Origin: Myxococcales bacterium
Lineage (GTDB): Bacteria; Myxococcota; Myxococcia; Myxococcales; Myxococcaceae
Direction: 5' to 3'
DNA: 50,950 nucleotides
Assembly: GCA_030681895.1 (NCBI GenBank)
Contig: JAUXRI010000170.1
Coordinates: forward strand, 1 to 50,950
The position numbers were made by a program, and so were the translations under genes. The number at the start of each line of letters is the position of its first letter. Within the stretch, counting starts at the first letter, position 1. The notes under the pieces were generated by a model, which saw nothing but the letters and a program-made list of their open reading frames with translations, made no database searches and was not told the DNA's origin. Of this stretch, positions 33,524 through 41,895 are shown piece after piece.

Positions 33524-34720
33524 ATGTCCGTTGAAGCGGCACTGGAACGCGTCCTTGGGCTGTGCAGGAAGCTCCCGGCTGAAGAGGTCGACGTGGGCGA
33601 GGCGCTCGGTCGGGCGCTCGCCGAGCCCGTGGTCGCGACCCGAACGTTACCTCCCTGGGACAACTCGGCGATGGATGGGTACGGCGTGCGCCACGGCGAC
33701 GTGGCCTCCACTCCGACGCGTCTCAAAGTCGCGATGACGATTCACGCTGGCGACCTGCCGAGTCAGGCGCTGCTGGTGGGTGAGGCTGCGAGGATCATGA
33801 CCGGCGCTCCCCTGCCCGAGGGCGCCGACGCGGTCGTGATGCAGGAGCGGACGTCGACGCCCGAACCAGGCTTCGTGGTGATCGAGGAGGCCCCGAAGGT
33901 CCGTCAGAACGTGCGCCTGCGCGGAGAAGACGTTCGAGAAGGCGCGCTCCTGCTCCCGGCAGGCCGGGCGCTCGCGGTCGGCGAGGCTGGTGCGCTCTGG
34001 GCCCAGGGCCTCTCGCGCGTGCTGGTCTCTCGCCGCCCGACCGTCGCCATCGCGTCGAGTGGAGACGAGCTCTGTGACGTGAACGAGGCGCCTCGTGGAC
34101 GCATCGTGGACACGAACACGCCCGTCATCGCGCAGCTGTGCCGTCTCGCCGGCGGGTCGCCCACCATTCTCGGCCGCGCCCCCGATCGCCTCGACGCGAT
34201 CACTGACCTCTTCTCGAAGGGCCTGACGTCCGACGTATTGATCACCGTCTCGGGAGCCTCGGTCGGCGACAAGGACTTCACGCGCGACGCCTTCAAGGCG
34301 CTCGGGGTCGAGATGGACTTCTGGAAGGTCGCGATGAAGCCCGGCAAGCCGCTGGCGGTCGGCATCAAGGGCAAGACCCTGGTGTTCGGACTGCCCGGGA
34401 ACCCCGTCTCGGCGATGGTCACGTTCGAGCTCTTCGTGCGCCCCGCCCTTCGCGCGCTCCAGGGCCTTCCGCCCACGACGCCTCTCATTCCGGGCAGGCT
34501 GGCCGTGGCGATCACCAAGCCTTCCGGCCTGCGCCACCTCGTTCGGGCGAGCGTCGAGCGAAGGGAGGACGCACTGTGGGCCACTCCCCTTTTGTCGCAG
34601 TCATCTGGCGCACTTGGGAGTGCGGTGGGCGCCACCCACTTGATTTCAATCGCGCCGGATGCGACGCATGTGGCTCAAGGCGCCGTTGTCGACTTGATCC
34701 CGCTGATCTGGGGAGCCTGA
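33524..34720 (+). CDS. moeA: Molybdopterin molybdenumtransferase MoeA
   Basis: MoeA inserts molybdenum into adenylylated molybdopterin, the last step of molybdenum-cofactor synthesis. The 398-residue product has the diagnostic blocks PPWDNSAMDGYGVR, RIMTGAPLPEGADAVV, IASSGDELCDV, TVSGASVGDKDF, KVAMKPGKPLA and GLPGNPVSAM. I chose the ATG at 33524 because GAGAGGG lies about ten bases upstream; an in-frame ATG at 33515 is too close to it, and the much longer upstream reading frame is a shadow of the opposite gene. The length is normal. No other moa/mob genes are nearby. Confidence 0.95.
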   Translation: MSVEAALERVLGLCRKLPAEEVDVGEALGRALAEPVVATRTLPPWDNSAMDGYGVRHGDVASTPTRLKVAMTIHAGDLPSQALLVGEAARIMTGAPLPEGADAVVMQERTSTPEPGFVVIEEAPKVRQNVRLRGEDVREGALLLPAGRALAVGEAGALWAQGLSRVLVSRRPTVAIASSGDELCDVNEAPRGRIVDTNTPVIAQLCRLAGGSPTILGRAPDRLDAITDLFSKGLTSDVLITVSGASVGDKDFTRDAFKALGVEMDFWKVAMKPGKPLAVGIKGKTLVFGLPGNPVSAMVTFELFVRPALRALQGLPPTTPLIPGRLAVAITKPSGLRHLVRASVERREDALWATPLLSQSSGALGSAVGATHLISIAPDATHVAQGAVVDLIPLIWGA

Positions 34721-34818
34721 AGAGCTGTGCAACCTTTGTTCAAGGCGAGCATCAGACTGTCGTAGCCAGCAACGCGCCCGGAGCAGAACCGCCGGGGCCA
34801 CTCTGTACGAGGGACTTG

Positions 34819-35487
34819 ATGACCACCGAGACCAGCCTTCTTCCCACTCGCAAGCACACCGCCTTCCTCGAGCTGTACTCGGAGTCTCCGCTCCCGACCG
34901 AGCGCGGGCTCTTCCGCATCGTGGTCTTCCGCGACCGCCGGAATGGGCGTGAGCACGTCGCGATGGTGAAGGGTGACGTCGCCGGGAAAGAGGGCGTGCC
35001 CGTTCGTGCCCACAGCGAGTGTCTGACGAGCGAAGTGTTCGGGAGCCTGCGCTGTGACTGCCGCGCCCAGCTCGATCGTGCGCTCGACTTCATCAACCAG
35101 CAGGGCTGCGGCGTGCTGCTGTACCTCCGCCAGGAAGGCCGTGGCATCGGGCTGGGCAACAAGATCCGCGCGTACAAGCTCCAGCAGGAGGAAGGGCTCG
35201 ACACCGTCGAGGCCAACCTGAAGCTCGGCTTTGCCGACGATCTGCGTCGCTACGACATGGCCGGCGAGATGCTGCGGCTGCTCGGCGTGAAGTCGATCGA
35301 TCTCATCACCAACAACCCGCTGAAGATCGCGGGGCTCGTCGACGAGGGCATTCCCGTGCGGCGGCGAATTCCGTCGCGGACCATGACGAATCCGCTTAAC
35401 GTCGAGTACCTCAAGACCAAGCGGGACAGGTCAGGTCACCTCATTGAGTTCCTCGGCGAAGACGGCGCGAAAGCCCAGGCGAGCTGA
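34819..35487 (+). CDS. ribA: GTP cyclohydrolase II
   Basis: RibA opens GTP to start riboflavin synthesis. The 222-residue product carries the zinc-binding cysteines in CLTSEVFGSLRCDCRAQL, the catalytic block YLRQEGRGIGLGNKIRAY, and the C-terminal LLTNNP-type motif as LITNNPLKIAGL. Its length is that of stand-alone RibA, so it is not fused to a RibB domain. I took the ATG at 34819, since the first family-like residues (FLELYSESPLPTERG) follow closely; a longer reading frame upstream overlaps moeA and is not supported. The start of the next gene lies inside its 3' end. Confidence 0.93.
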   Translation: MTTETSLLPTRKHTAFLELYSESPLPTERGLFRIVVFRDRRNGREHVAMVKGDVAGKEGVPVRAHSECLTSEVFGSLRCDCRAQLDRALDFINQQGCGVLLYLRQEGRGIGLGNKIRAYKLQQEEGLDTVEANLKLGFADDLRRYDMAGEMLRLLGVKSIDLITNNPLKIAGLVDEGIPVRRRIPSRTMTNPLNVEYLKTKRDRSGHLIEFLGEDGAKAQAS

Positions 35488-36349
35488 TTCGAAGAGGTCG
35501 GCCCGAGCCCCGGCAAAGTCCTCCCCTGCCCTCACGGTGAAGTTCTGGGGTGTTCGCGGCTCCATTCCATCGCCAGGCCCAGAGACCGCGCGGTACGGCG
35601 GCAACACCCCCTGCGTCGAGATTCGAATCGGCGAGGAGCTCGCGCTGTTCGATCTCGGGACTGGCGCGCGGGGTTTTGGTGATGCGGTGGCGCGGCCCGT
35701 CGAGGGTCACATCTTCATCTCGCACTACCACTACGATCACCTTCAGGGCCTGCCCTTCTTCGCGCCCATCTTCGACCCGCGGAGCAAGTTCATCGTGCGT
35801 GGGCCGACGCGCGATGGCCGCACGGTGAAGGACGTCATCTCGAGCCAGATGCAGCAGCCGTTCTTCCCGGTGACGGCCGAGATGGTCTTCCGCGCACAGC
35901 TCGACTACCAGCCGTTCGCCGCTGGCGATCGTGCGCGCATCGGAGAAGGCGTCGTCACGGCGATCGAGACCAACCATCCCGGCGGCAACCTCGCCTACCG
36001 CATCGAGAACCGCGGCAAGTCGATCGTCTACGCCACCGACACCGAGCACGGCACACAGCGTGACTCGCAGCTGATCGACTTCGCCCGCGACGCCGACCTC
36101 TTCATCTACGACGCGATGTACACGGAGGACGAGTACCTCGGCCGCTCGGGCTCACCGAAAATTGGCTGGGGGCACTCCACGTTCGAGACCGCGGTGAAGG
36201 TCGCCGAAGAGGCGCGCGTCGGCACGCTGGTGCTCTTCCACCACGATCCCACCCGCAACGACGACGCGATGGACAATCTGATGCGGAAGGTGAAGAAGCT
36301 GCGCAAGGAGACGGTGGCCGCGAAAGAGGGCCTCGTCATCAAGCTCTAG
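35444..36349 (+). CDS. Metallo-beta-lactamase-fold hydrolase
   Basis: The metal-binding motif HYHYDH (in SHYHYDHLQGL) and the later TNHPGGN, ATDTEHG and FHHDP blocks place this in the metallo-beta-lactamase superfamily, in the branch starting VKFWGVRGSIPSPG. That branch includes uncharacterised phosphodiesterase-like hydrolases; the substrate is unknown. The frame is open from a TTG at 35444, which overlaps ribA by 44 bases and gives a Lys/Arg/Ser-rich N-terminal extension. A GTG at 35537 would start right at the conserved domain. I report the longer form, but the start is uncertain. It converges with the DedA gene at an 11-base gap. Confidence 0.85.
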   Translation: MSSSAKTARKPRRADSKRSARAPAKSSPALTVKFWGVRGSIPSPGPETARYGGNTPCVEIRIGEELALFDLGTGARGFGDAVARPVEGHIFISHYHYDHLQGLPFFAPIFDPRSKFIVRGPTRDGRTVKDVISSQMQQPFFPVTAEMVFRAQLDYQPFAAGDRARIGEGVVTAIETNHPGGNLAYRIENRGKSIVYATDTEHGTQRDSQLIDFARDADLFIYDAMYTEDEYLGRSGSPKIGWGHSTFETAVKVAEEARVGTLVLFHHDPTRNDDAMDNLMRKVKKLRKETVAAKEGLVIKL

Positions 36350-36360
36350 ACCGGCCGCTG

Positions 36361-37056
36361 CTACGGCGCCTGAGGCTCCTTGGGGAGCACCACGGGCGCG
36401 CCGTTCACGAGCTGCGCCTTCAAGGCCTCTTCGTTCAGTTGCTGCTCGCGGCGCGCACGCCACCGGCTGATCAAGAACGCGACCAGGCCGATCAGCACCA
36501 TCGCGATGAGCACGTTGCGCTGGCCGCGCTTGATGGCCGAGATCAGCGCGTCGAGCTCTCCACCGAACTTGTAGCCGAGGAAGACGAAGATTGGCGCCGA
36601 GCCGAGGGCCGCGATCGAGTCGTAGAGGGCGAAGCGGCGCCACTTCATGCCGACGGAGCCAGCCGTGAAGTACGTCACCGCCCGCACGCCCGGGAGGAAC
36701 CGGGCCAGCATGATGATCTTCTCGCCGTGCTTCTTGAACAGCTGCTCGACCCGGGCGCGCTTCTCGGGCGTGACGATGCGGGCGAAGAAGCCGCTGGGCT
36801 TCTGACCGACCTTCGAGCCGAGCCGCCGTCCGAAGGTGAAGATCATCGAGTCGCCGATGATGATGCCGAGGTAGCCAGTCACCATCATCGGCAACAGCTC
36901 TGCCTTGCCGGAATGGACGAGATAGCCGCCGAGGATGAGTGACACGTCTTCGGGCAGCGGCAGGCCGAGCCCGCACACCAGCAGAATGCCGAAGACCACC
37001 AGGTAGGCGAAGACGCCGCTGGTGCTGCCAACGAGATTGAAGAGGAAGCTCTCCAC
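36361..37056 (-). CDS. DedA-family membrane protein
   Basis: DedA proteins are inner-membrane proteins related to undecaprenyl-phosphate and phospholipid flippases. The 231-residue product has several hydrophobic segments (YLVVFGILLVCGLGLPLPED, LLPMMVTGYLGIIIGDSMIF, VLIAMVLIGLVAFLIS), the acidic LPLPEDVSLILGGYL motif, and the family signature LARFLPGVRAVTYFTAGSVG with its conserved Arg and Pro. The last 40 residues are a charged cytoplasmic tail. It is probably co-transcribed with the secreted hypothetical protein 13 bases upstream. Confidence 0.92.
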   Translation of the reverse strand: MESFLFNLVGSTSGVFAYLVVFGILLVCGLGLPLPEDVSLILGGYLVHSGKAELLPMMVTGYLGIIIGDSMIFTFGRRLGSKVGQKPSGFFARIVTPEKRARVEQLFKKHGEKIIMLARFLPGVRAVTYFTAGSVGMKWRRFALYDSIAALGSAPIFVFLGYKFGGELDALISAIKRGQRNVLIAMVLIGLVAFLISRWRARREQQLNEEALKAQLVNGAPVVLPKEPQAP

Positions 37057-37069
37057 TTCGGGCGACTCC

Positions 37070-38074
37070 CTACTTCTTCGGACCGGGACGGCTGGTCTCG
37101 ACCTTCTGCATCGCGTCGATGACCCAGCCTTCGACGGGCTTCCCGTCTTCGAACATCTTCGCGACGCTCTTGAGGCCGAAGTAGCCGCGGCTCTGCGCAG
37201 CGTCGTAGGCGGCGTCGGTGGCGTCCATCGAGCGCATCGCGAGCGCCATCGTCAGGAGCGCGGTGGCGTACTCCTGCACCGACTGCTCGTTCGCGCCGGC
37301 CAGCTGCGCCTCGCGGAGCACCTGCGCGCCACCCGCCCAGCCCGCGATCTTCTTCGCGACCTGCGGCTCGATGGTGAGGCGGGCGTACTCGCGCACGAGG
37401 CCCTCGACGTTGGGCTTGTCCGACGGGCCGACGATCAGAAACGCCTCGCCGTTCTCACCCGAGACGGCGCGAACGGTGTCCTGCGCGTCGAGGAGGTTGA
37501 CGACCAGCAGCGCCTCTTCCTTGTCAGACGCCTTGAGCGACTTGCGCGCCTTGGTGAGCGGGCCGTCGAGCACCGGCAGGTAGGCCTTGAGCGACTTGCG
37601 GTAGTCGGCCTGCACCTGGCCCATCAGCTCGTCGAGCTTCCAGCCGATCCACGCCTTCTGGAGCACCGCCTCGAACCCTTTCAGATCCTGCAGGTCCTTC
37701 GACTTCGCGCCGGCGGCGAACGGAGGCTGCGCGGTGCCCACGACGTACGAGAGGTAGCGCCGCAGTGGCACTTGGTGCGCCTCGAAGAACGCGTCGGCAG
37801 CCTTGCGAACCTCGGGGTCTCCACCGATCACGCGGCCACGAACGGCCTGGCGAACGGGGTGGTAGACGACCTTGGGGATCGGCTCCTTGCGGGTGACCGG
37901 GCCCTGGTCGAAGCCCATGGCGTTGAAGATCGCGAACAGGGCGAAGATGCGCTCGTCGTTGCGCAGCTCGACGCCTTCACCGGTGTAGAGGCTGGCGAAC
38001 CAATCGCCCTGCGAGGCAGCGAAGGCGGGGGTCGAGAGCAGAGCCGCGACCAGAGCGGGAACGAGAGCGCGCAT
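37070..38074 (-). CDS. Secreted hypothetical protein
   Basis: The ATG at 38074 gives a signal peptide (MRALVPALVAALLSTPAFA) and 334 residues in all; a longer start at a TTG upstream has no support. The mature protein is mostly helical, with YTGEGVELRNDERIFALFAI, WIGWKLDELMGQVQADYRKS and a region FLIVGPSDKPNVEGLVREYA resembling a peptidase-free helical scaffold. No cysteines or lipobox are seen near the start, so it is periplasmic or secreted. I do not recognise the family. It lies 13 bases upstream of DedA on the same strand. Confidence 0.78.
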   Translation of the reverse strand: MRALVPALVAALLSTPAFAASQGDWFASLYTGEGVELRNDERIFALFAIFNAMGFDQGPVTRKEPIPKVVYHPVRQAVRGRVIGGDPEVRKAADAFFEAHQVPLRRYLSYVVGTAQPPFAAGAKSKDLQDLKGFEAVLQKAWIGWKLDELMGQVQADYRKSLKAYLPVLDGPLTKARKSLKASDKEEALLVVNLLDAQDTVRAVSGENGEAFLIVGPSDKPNVEGLVREYARLTIEPQVAKKIAGWAGGAQVLREAQLAGANEQSVQEYATALLTMALAMRSMDATDAAYDAAQSRGYFGLKSVAKMFEDGKPVEGWVIDAMQKVETSRPGPKK

Positions 38075-38167
38075 GAGGGGAATGGGTAACCCAGCGCACC
38101 GCAACCTTCAAGAAGCGACGTCGAACGGCCAGTGCCGGGGAATCCAGCCAGCCAGCAGGTGTTGCGC

Positions 38168-38620
38168 TCAGACCTTGACGAGGGTCTTCAGCGCATCCTT
38201 CGTGGTGATGATCTTCTGGCCGAACGTGGTGCAGATGGCCATCAACAGCTTGATGCAGGCCTGGGGCTTCACGGCCATCAGCTTCTGGAAGTCGGCCTGG
38301 CGGATCTCCCAGGCGGTGACGGCGGTGACTGCCGTCGCGGTGCACTGACGCTGGCCGGTCGTGATGAGCGAGAGCTCGCCCAGCCAGTCACCCGGGCCCA
38401 GCTCTCCCATGCCGAGCTCGGCGCCCTTGTCGCTCTTCGTGCTGAGCGCGACCCGGCCTTCTCCGACGACGATCAACGTGTCGCTCACCATGTTCTCGAC
38501 GAAGAGCGGCGTGCCCGCCGGGTAGCTCCGGAGGGAGGCAATGCCAGCAAGAATGCCGATGCCCGTGTCGGTGAAACCAGAGAGCAGCGGGCTCGCACGG
38601 AGTGCGGCGGCAGCGTCCAT
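38168..38620 (-). CDS. Single-domain cyclic-nucleotide-binding protein
   Basis: The 150-residue protein is a lone cNMP-binding (Crp-type) beta-roll. It has FVENMVSDTLIVVGEGRVAL, the phosphate-binding cassette around GDWLGELSLITTGQRQCTAT, and a C-terminal helix. There is no DNA-binding or kinase domain, so any output needs a partner protein. The Gly-Glu and Arg positions of the cassette are present, so cAMP or cGMP binding is plausible but not certain. It sits between the secreted hypothetical gene and the protease island on the same strand, 54 bases from the caspase-like stop codon. Confidence 0.85.
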   Translation of the reverse strand: MDAAAALRASPLLSGFTDTGIGILAGIASLRSYPAGTPLFVENMVSDTLIVVGEGRVALSTKSDKGAELGMGELGPGDWLGELSLITTGQRQCTATAVTAVTAWEIRQADFQKLMAVKPQACIKLLMAICTTFGQKIITTKDALKTLVKV

Positions 38621-38674
38621 TGGCTCACCTGAGTATCACGACTCTGGCGGGGGTTCGCGAAATCAGACGCGACT

Positions 38675-39943
38675 TCAGTGCTGCTTCAACGAGAGCTCGG
38701 CGAGGTCGGCGGCCAGGCGGTGCTGCTCGGCGGTCGAGCGACGGAGCACGAGCGGACGATCGTCGAGGGTGAGCGTCAAGAGGACCTGCTGCGCCTCACG
38801 CGACAGGGTCGCCGACGACACGGCCCGGCTGCCGCACAGCCGCTCGAGCGCCGGTTGGAGGGTCTGCCCGAGTGAGACGAGCACCGGCACCGGTGTGGCC
38901 ACGGCGATCGACGGGCACCCTCCTCCGCTCTCGAGCCGAATCACCTGCGCCGACGTGGCCCTCGCGGTCAGCTGATCTTCGTCCACGAGCCCGAAGCCCC
39001 GTGAAGGCACCTCGAGGCGCCCCTCTTTGCGGCGGCCTTCGCGCTCCAGCTCGACCAGCCACGTGCCGCTCGGCACCAGGAGCCTCTGCGCCGCTGGCCG
39101 AACCGCCGACAGGAGCACGTCACGTGTCACGGGATCACGAATGACGAGCCGCTCGATCCCCGGAGGCACGACGACCCCGGGGCCGTCTTCACGCACGCGG
39201 GTCACCACGATCTCTCCGTAGCCAGACAGCCGCACCGCAAGTCCCGGGTGCTGGCCGCTCTCACCGCTCGCGGTGCGCTCGTAGGCGAAGCGGTAGGCCT
39301 CATCGAGCGACACCGTGCCGTCCTGGCTCAGATCGGCCGCGCCCCTCAGCGCCGCGACGAGGTGCTGGGTGAAGACGCTGCCGCGGAGCTGGCCGGCTTC
39401 GAGTGACGGCTCGTGTGACGCGCTCGAGGTGATGAACGCGTCGCCCTTCACGGTGAGTGTGTCTTCTGCCTCGATGGTGAAGGTCGGCGCTTCTCGGGCG
39501 GCGGTCTCGATGAGGCCTGACGACTGGCAGGCGTCGATGATCGTCACCCGCGCCTTGGCGCCGGTCGCGGTGATGCGGCGCTTGAGCTCCTTCCAGCGCA
39601 GCTGCTCGGCGCCGGGGAGCAGTCCGTCCTCCGCGGTGGCGTGCGTCGAGACGTAGAGAAAGAGGAGCGTCTGCGGATCGGACTTCGCCTGCGCCTTCGC
39701 CCAGTCGAGCGCGGCGAAGAGCTCGGCCACCGGGCGGCCCTGGAGGAGCTTGAGGTTCGCCGGCGACACGCTCCCGGCTTCGACGAACAGTTTCGCGACG
39801 CGCGCGGCGTCAGCTTCCGCGTAACGCAAGGCTGGCCGAGGGCCCTGACCGCCGTTGTGGCCGAAGACGATGGCCAGCCGCTTCGTGCCAGCCATCGCCG
39901 GCGCGGCGGTGAGGATCAGGGCGAGCCAGAGAGCTTTGCGCAT
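38675..39943 (-). CDS. Secreted caspase-like (peptidase C14) protein with calcium-type loop
   Basis: The 422-residue product has a signal peptide (MRKALWLALILTAAPAMAG) and a caspase/metacaspase p20-like domain. Strand 1 is KRLAIVFGHN, the catalytic His is 101 in YVSTHAT (the common form is SGHG), and the catalytic Cys is 139 in TIIDACQSSG. After the catalytic part, DLSQDGTVSLDEAYRF is a good EF-hand-like calcium loop. The C-terminal half is beta-rich and may be an exported adhesion or regulatory domain. As an exported enzyme it should act in the periplasm or outside. Its start overlaps the end of the upstream TPR gene by 28 bases, so the two are coupled. Confidence 0.88.
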   Translation of the reverse strand: MRKALWLALILTAAPAMAGTKRLAIVFGHNGGQGPRPALRYAEADAARVAKLFVEAGSVSPANLKLLQGRPVAELFAALDWAKAQAKSDPQTLLFLYVSTHATAEDGLLPGAEQLRWKELKRRITATGAKARVTIIDACQSSGLIETAAREAPTFTIEAEDTLTVKGDAFITSSASHEPSLEAGQLRGSVFTQHLVAALRGAADLSQDGTVSLDEAYRFAYERTASGESGQHPGLAVRLSGYGEIVVTRVREDGPGVVVPPGIERLVIRDPVTRDVLLSAVRPAAQRLLVPSGTWLVELEREGRRKEGRLEVPSRGFGLVDEDQLTARATSAQVIRLESGGGCPSIAVATPVPVLVSLGQTLQPALERLCGSRAVSSATLSREAQQVLLTLTLDDRPLVLRRSTAEQHRLAADLAELSLKQH

Positions 39944-41172
39944 TCAGCCTTCGCCTTCTCGACGCCAAGCTCCGCGGCCTTGCAGATGTCCTTCTTCGTC
40001 GCGGCCGCATCTCCCTGGACCTGAACGACGACCGCGCGCAGCAGGTAGGCCTCTCCGAAGTCAGGGGCCTCGTCGATCAGGTTGTTGAGCTTGTCCTTCG
40101 CTGCGGCGTAGTCCTTCGCCTGGACGTAGATGAGCGCGAGGTTGTACCGGGCGTTCAGGAACGACGGTGAGGCGGCGATCGCGGCGAGGAAGAACTTGCG
40201 GGCCTGGTCGACGTCCGCCGCGGCGAGCGCGGCCCTGCCTGCAAGGTTCGAGGCCGCCGCGAAGTTCGGACAGGCCAGCGCCTTGTCGAGGGCCGGGCTT
40301 CGCACACGATCACGCTCGAACGTCGCGCGCGCGAGCAGGTACGAGGACTCGGGGTTTGGATCCACGACGCCCAGCGCGGTGACGTCAGTGGCGATCGCCG
40401 CGAGGCGTGGAGCGTCTTCGACCCGGCGGCACGAGGCCGGCGGCACCGGCTCCTTCCATGAGGCGTAGAGCGCGTCGAGGCCCGAGAACGGGGTGACGTC
40501 GACCGTCGGCCTCTTCGGATCGTTCGGCGTCTGCGTCGAGCTGCCTCGGGTCGCGACGAAGCCGATGCCCAGAACCGCGACCACCGCGACGGCGCCGAGG
40601 ATGATCGGGAGCGGGCTCGAGCCACGGGCCGGCGCGGGTGACACGCTCAGTTGCTGCGGCGCGGTCTGGTTCACCGGAGGGAGCGAGGTGCCCGGCTGCG
40701 TCGTCGGCACTGGCGGCGTGCGCATCGCGGAGTCGAGCACGATGCCGCGCCTGGTGGCGAACCAGCCCAGGACGGCGACGATCGAGTTGAGCGACGCGAC
40801 GACCTCGTCCAGCCCGACCTCGACGCTGGCGTCCTGCAGACTGCCCGCGTGATCGTGTGACGACAGGTTGCCCCACGCCTGCACGGTGCCCATGTGCGCG
40901 AGGATGGTGGTGGGCACGACGCCCTGGTTGGCCTGCTGGCGGAACTTGGTGATCAGCTCGTCGAGCATCGCCTTGCCGGGCGTCTGCTTGAGCTCCTCGG
41001 TGACGAGCGAGCGCATCAACGCCTCGAGCACGAGCCGCGCGTTCTGCATCACGCCCTTGAAGTCCTGGGCGCGGCCGCGGCTCACCATCGCGTCGATGTC
41101 GCCCTGCAGCCGGCCGAAGTGCGGCGCGAAGACGGCGAGACGGTTCAGCAGTGGATCGAGCTCGGCGGCCAT
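39916..41172 (-). CDS. DUF4145-like / transmembrane / TPR protein
   Basis: The 418-residue product has three parts. Residues 1-145 are helical with NARLVLEALMRSLVTEELKQ and VQAWGNLSSHDHAG, resembling the DUF4145-type domain found in many defence-associated proteins. A Pro-rich linker leads to one membrane helix at about 187-207 (SPLPIILGAVAVVAVLGIGF). The rest is TPR-like (ARYNLALIYVQAKDYAAAKD, AYLLRAVVVQVQGDAAATKK). No signal peptide is present, so the N-terminus should be cytoplasmic and the TPR part periplasmic. It overlaps the secreted caspase gene and is 4 bases from the CsgG-like gene, making a three-gene unit. Confidence 0.82.
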   Translation of the reverse strand: MAAELDPLLNRLAVFAPHFGRLQGDIDAMVSRGRAQDFKGVMQNARLVLEALMRSLVTEELKQTPGKAMLDELITKFRQQANQGVVPTTILAHMGTVQAWGNLSSHDHAGSLQDASVEVGLDEVVASLNSIVAVLGWFATRRGIVLDSAMRTPPVPTTQPGTSLPPVNQTAPQQLSVSPAPARGSSPLPIILGAVAVVAVLGIGFVATRGSSTQTPNDPKRPTVDVTPFSGLDALYASWKEPVPPASCRRVEDAPRLAAIATDVTALGVVDPNPESSYLLARATFERDRVRSPALDKALACPNFAAASNLAGRAALAAADVDQARKFFLAAIAASPSFLNARYNLALIYVQAKDYAAAKDKLNNLIDEAPDFGEAYLLRAVVVQVQGDAAATKKDICKAAELGVEKAKAECAKLSGSP

Positions 41173-41176
41173 GGGG

Positions 41177-41860
41177 TCACTTTGCCAGCGCTGCGAGATC
41201 CAGGCGCGCCAGAATGAAGTCGGGCTGCTCCTTCACGACCTGGTCGAGCAGGGTCTTCGCCTTCGCCGTGTCTTTCGCGTCACGAGCCTCGAGCGACTCG
41301 CCGTACTTCGCGGCGGTGTCGAGCTTGAGCTTCACGGACTTCTTCGCAGGAGGCACCGCGAGCGCGAGCTTCGAGGTGTCGGCGAGCCCTGCCACAAGCT
41401 TTGCGACCAGCTGCTGCTCACCTTCGAGGATGTCGTCGGAGGTGATCTTCGCGCGGGCCGTCACCACCACCTTCATGTCGAGCAGCCGGTAGATCTTCGA
41501 CTCGAGCAGCAGCGTGTTCTTCGACGGCCTCAAGATGGTGCCGGCGACCTGGTAGTGCGCACCGACCATTCCGCCCACCTGCACGGCGGTCTTCTGATCG
41601 AAGTTCTTCGTCGACTGCAGCTTGAGCTCCTTCATGGCGTCTTCGATGCGGGCCCGCTCGACGACGTCGATGTCGCCGGCGCTGACGAGATCGGTGATGA
41701 GCATCTCGGCCAGGCCCTTGCGGAACATCGTGAGGTCGCCGAGCTTGTCGTCGACGTCGAAGTAGAGCACCGCGATCACGGGCTTGCTGACGCCGGCATC
41801 TGACTGCGCCGCGGCCGACGTGGCGAGCGCGAGTCCTGCGAGGAACGCAAGTCGTGTCAT
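41177..41860 (-). CDS. Secreted CsgG-like protein, short form
   Basis: The ATG at 41860 gives a signal peptide (MTRLAFLAGLALATSAAAQ) and 227 residues. The region from VIAVLYFDVDDKLGD through MLITDLVSAGDIDVVERARI and GMVGAHYQVAGTI is the fold of the CsgG/FlgT N-terminal domain, which in other bacteria assembles in the periplasm or outer membrane. The C-terminal end has one TPR-like helix pair. There is no lipobox. It is clearly homologous to the first 180 residues of the protein at 44474-46636. Its start lies only 35 bases from the divergent CorA-like gene, so the two promoters probably overlap. Confidence 0.82.
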   Translation of the reverse strand: MTRLAFLAGLALATSAAAQSDAGVSKPVIAVLYFDVDDKLGDLTMFRKGLAEMLITDLVSAGDIDVVERARIEDAMKELKLQSTKNFDQKTAVQVGGMVGAHYQVAGTILRPSKNTLLLESKIYRLLDMKVVVTARAKITSDDILEGEQQLVAKLVAGLADTSKLALAVPPAKKSVKLKLDTAAKYGESLEARDAKDTAKAKTLLDQVVKEQPDFILARLDLAALAK

Positions 41861-41895
41861 GGCTCTGCTTCTACCCCTATGCTCGCGCGCCACCA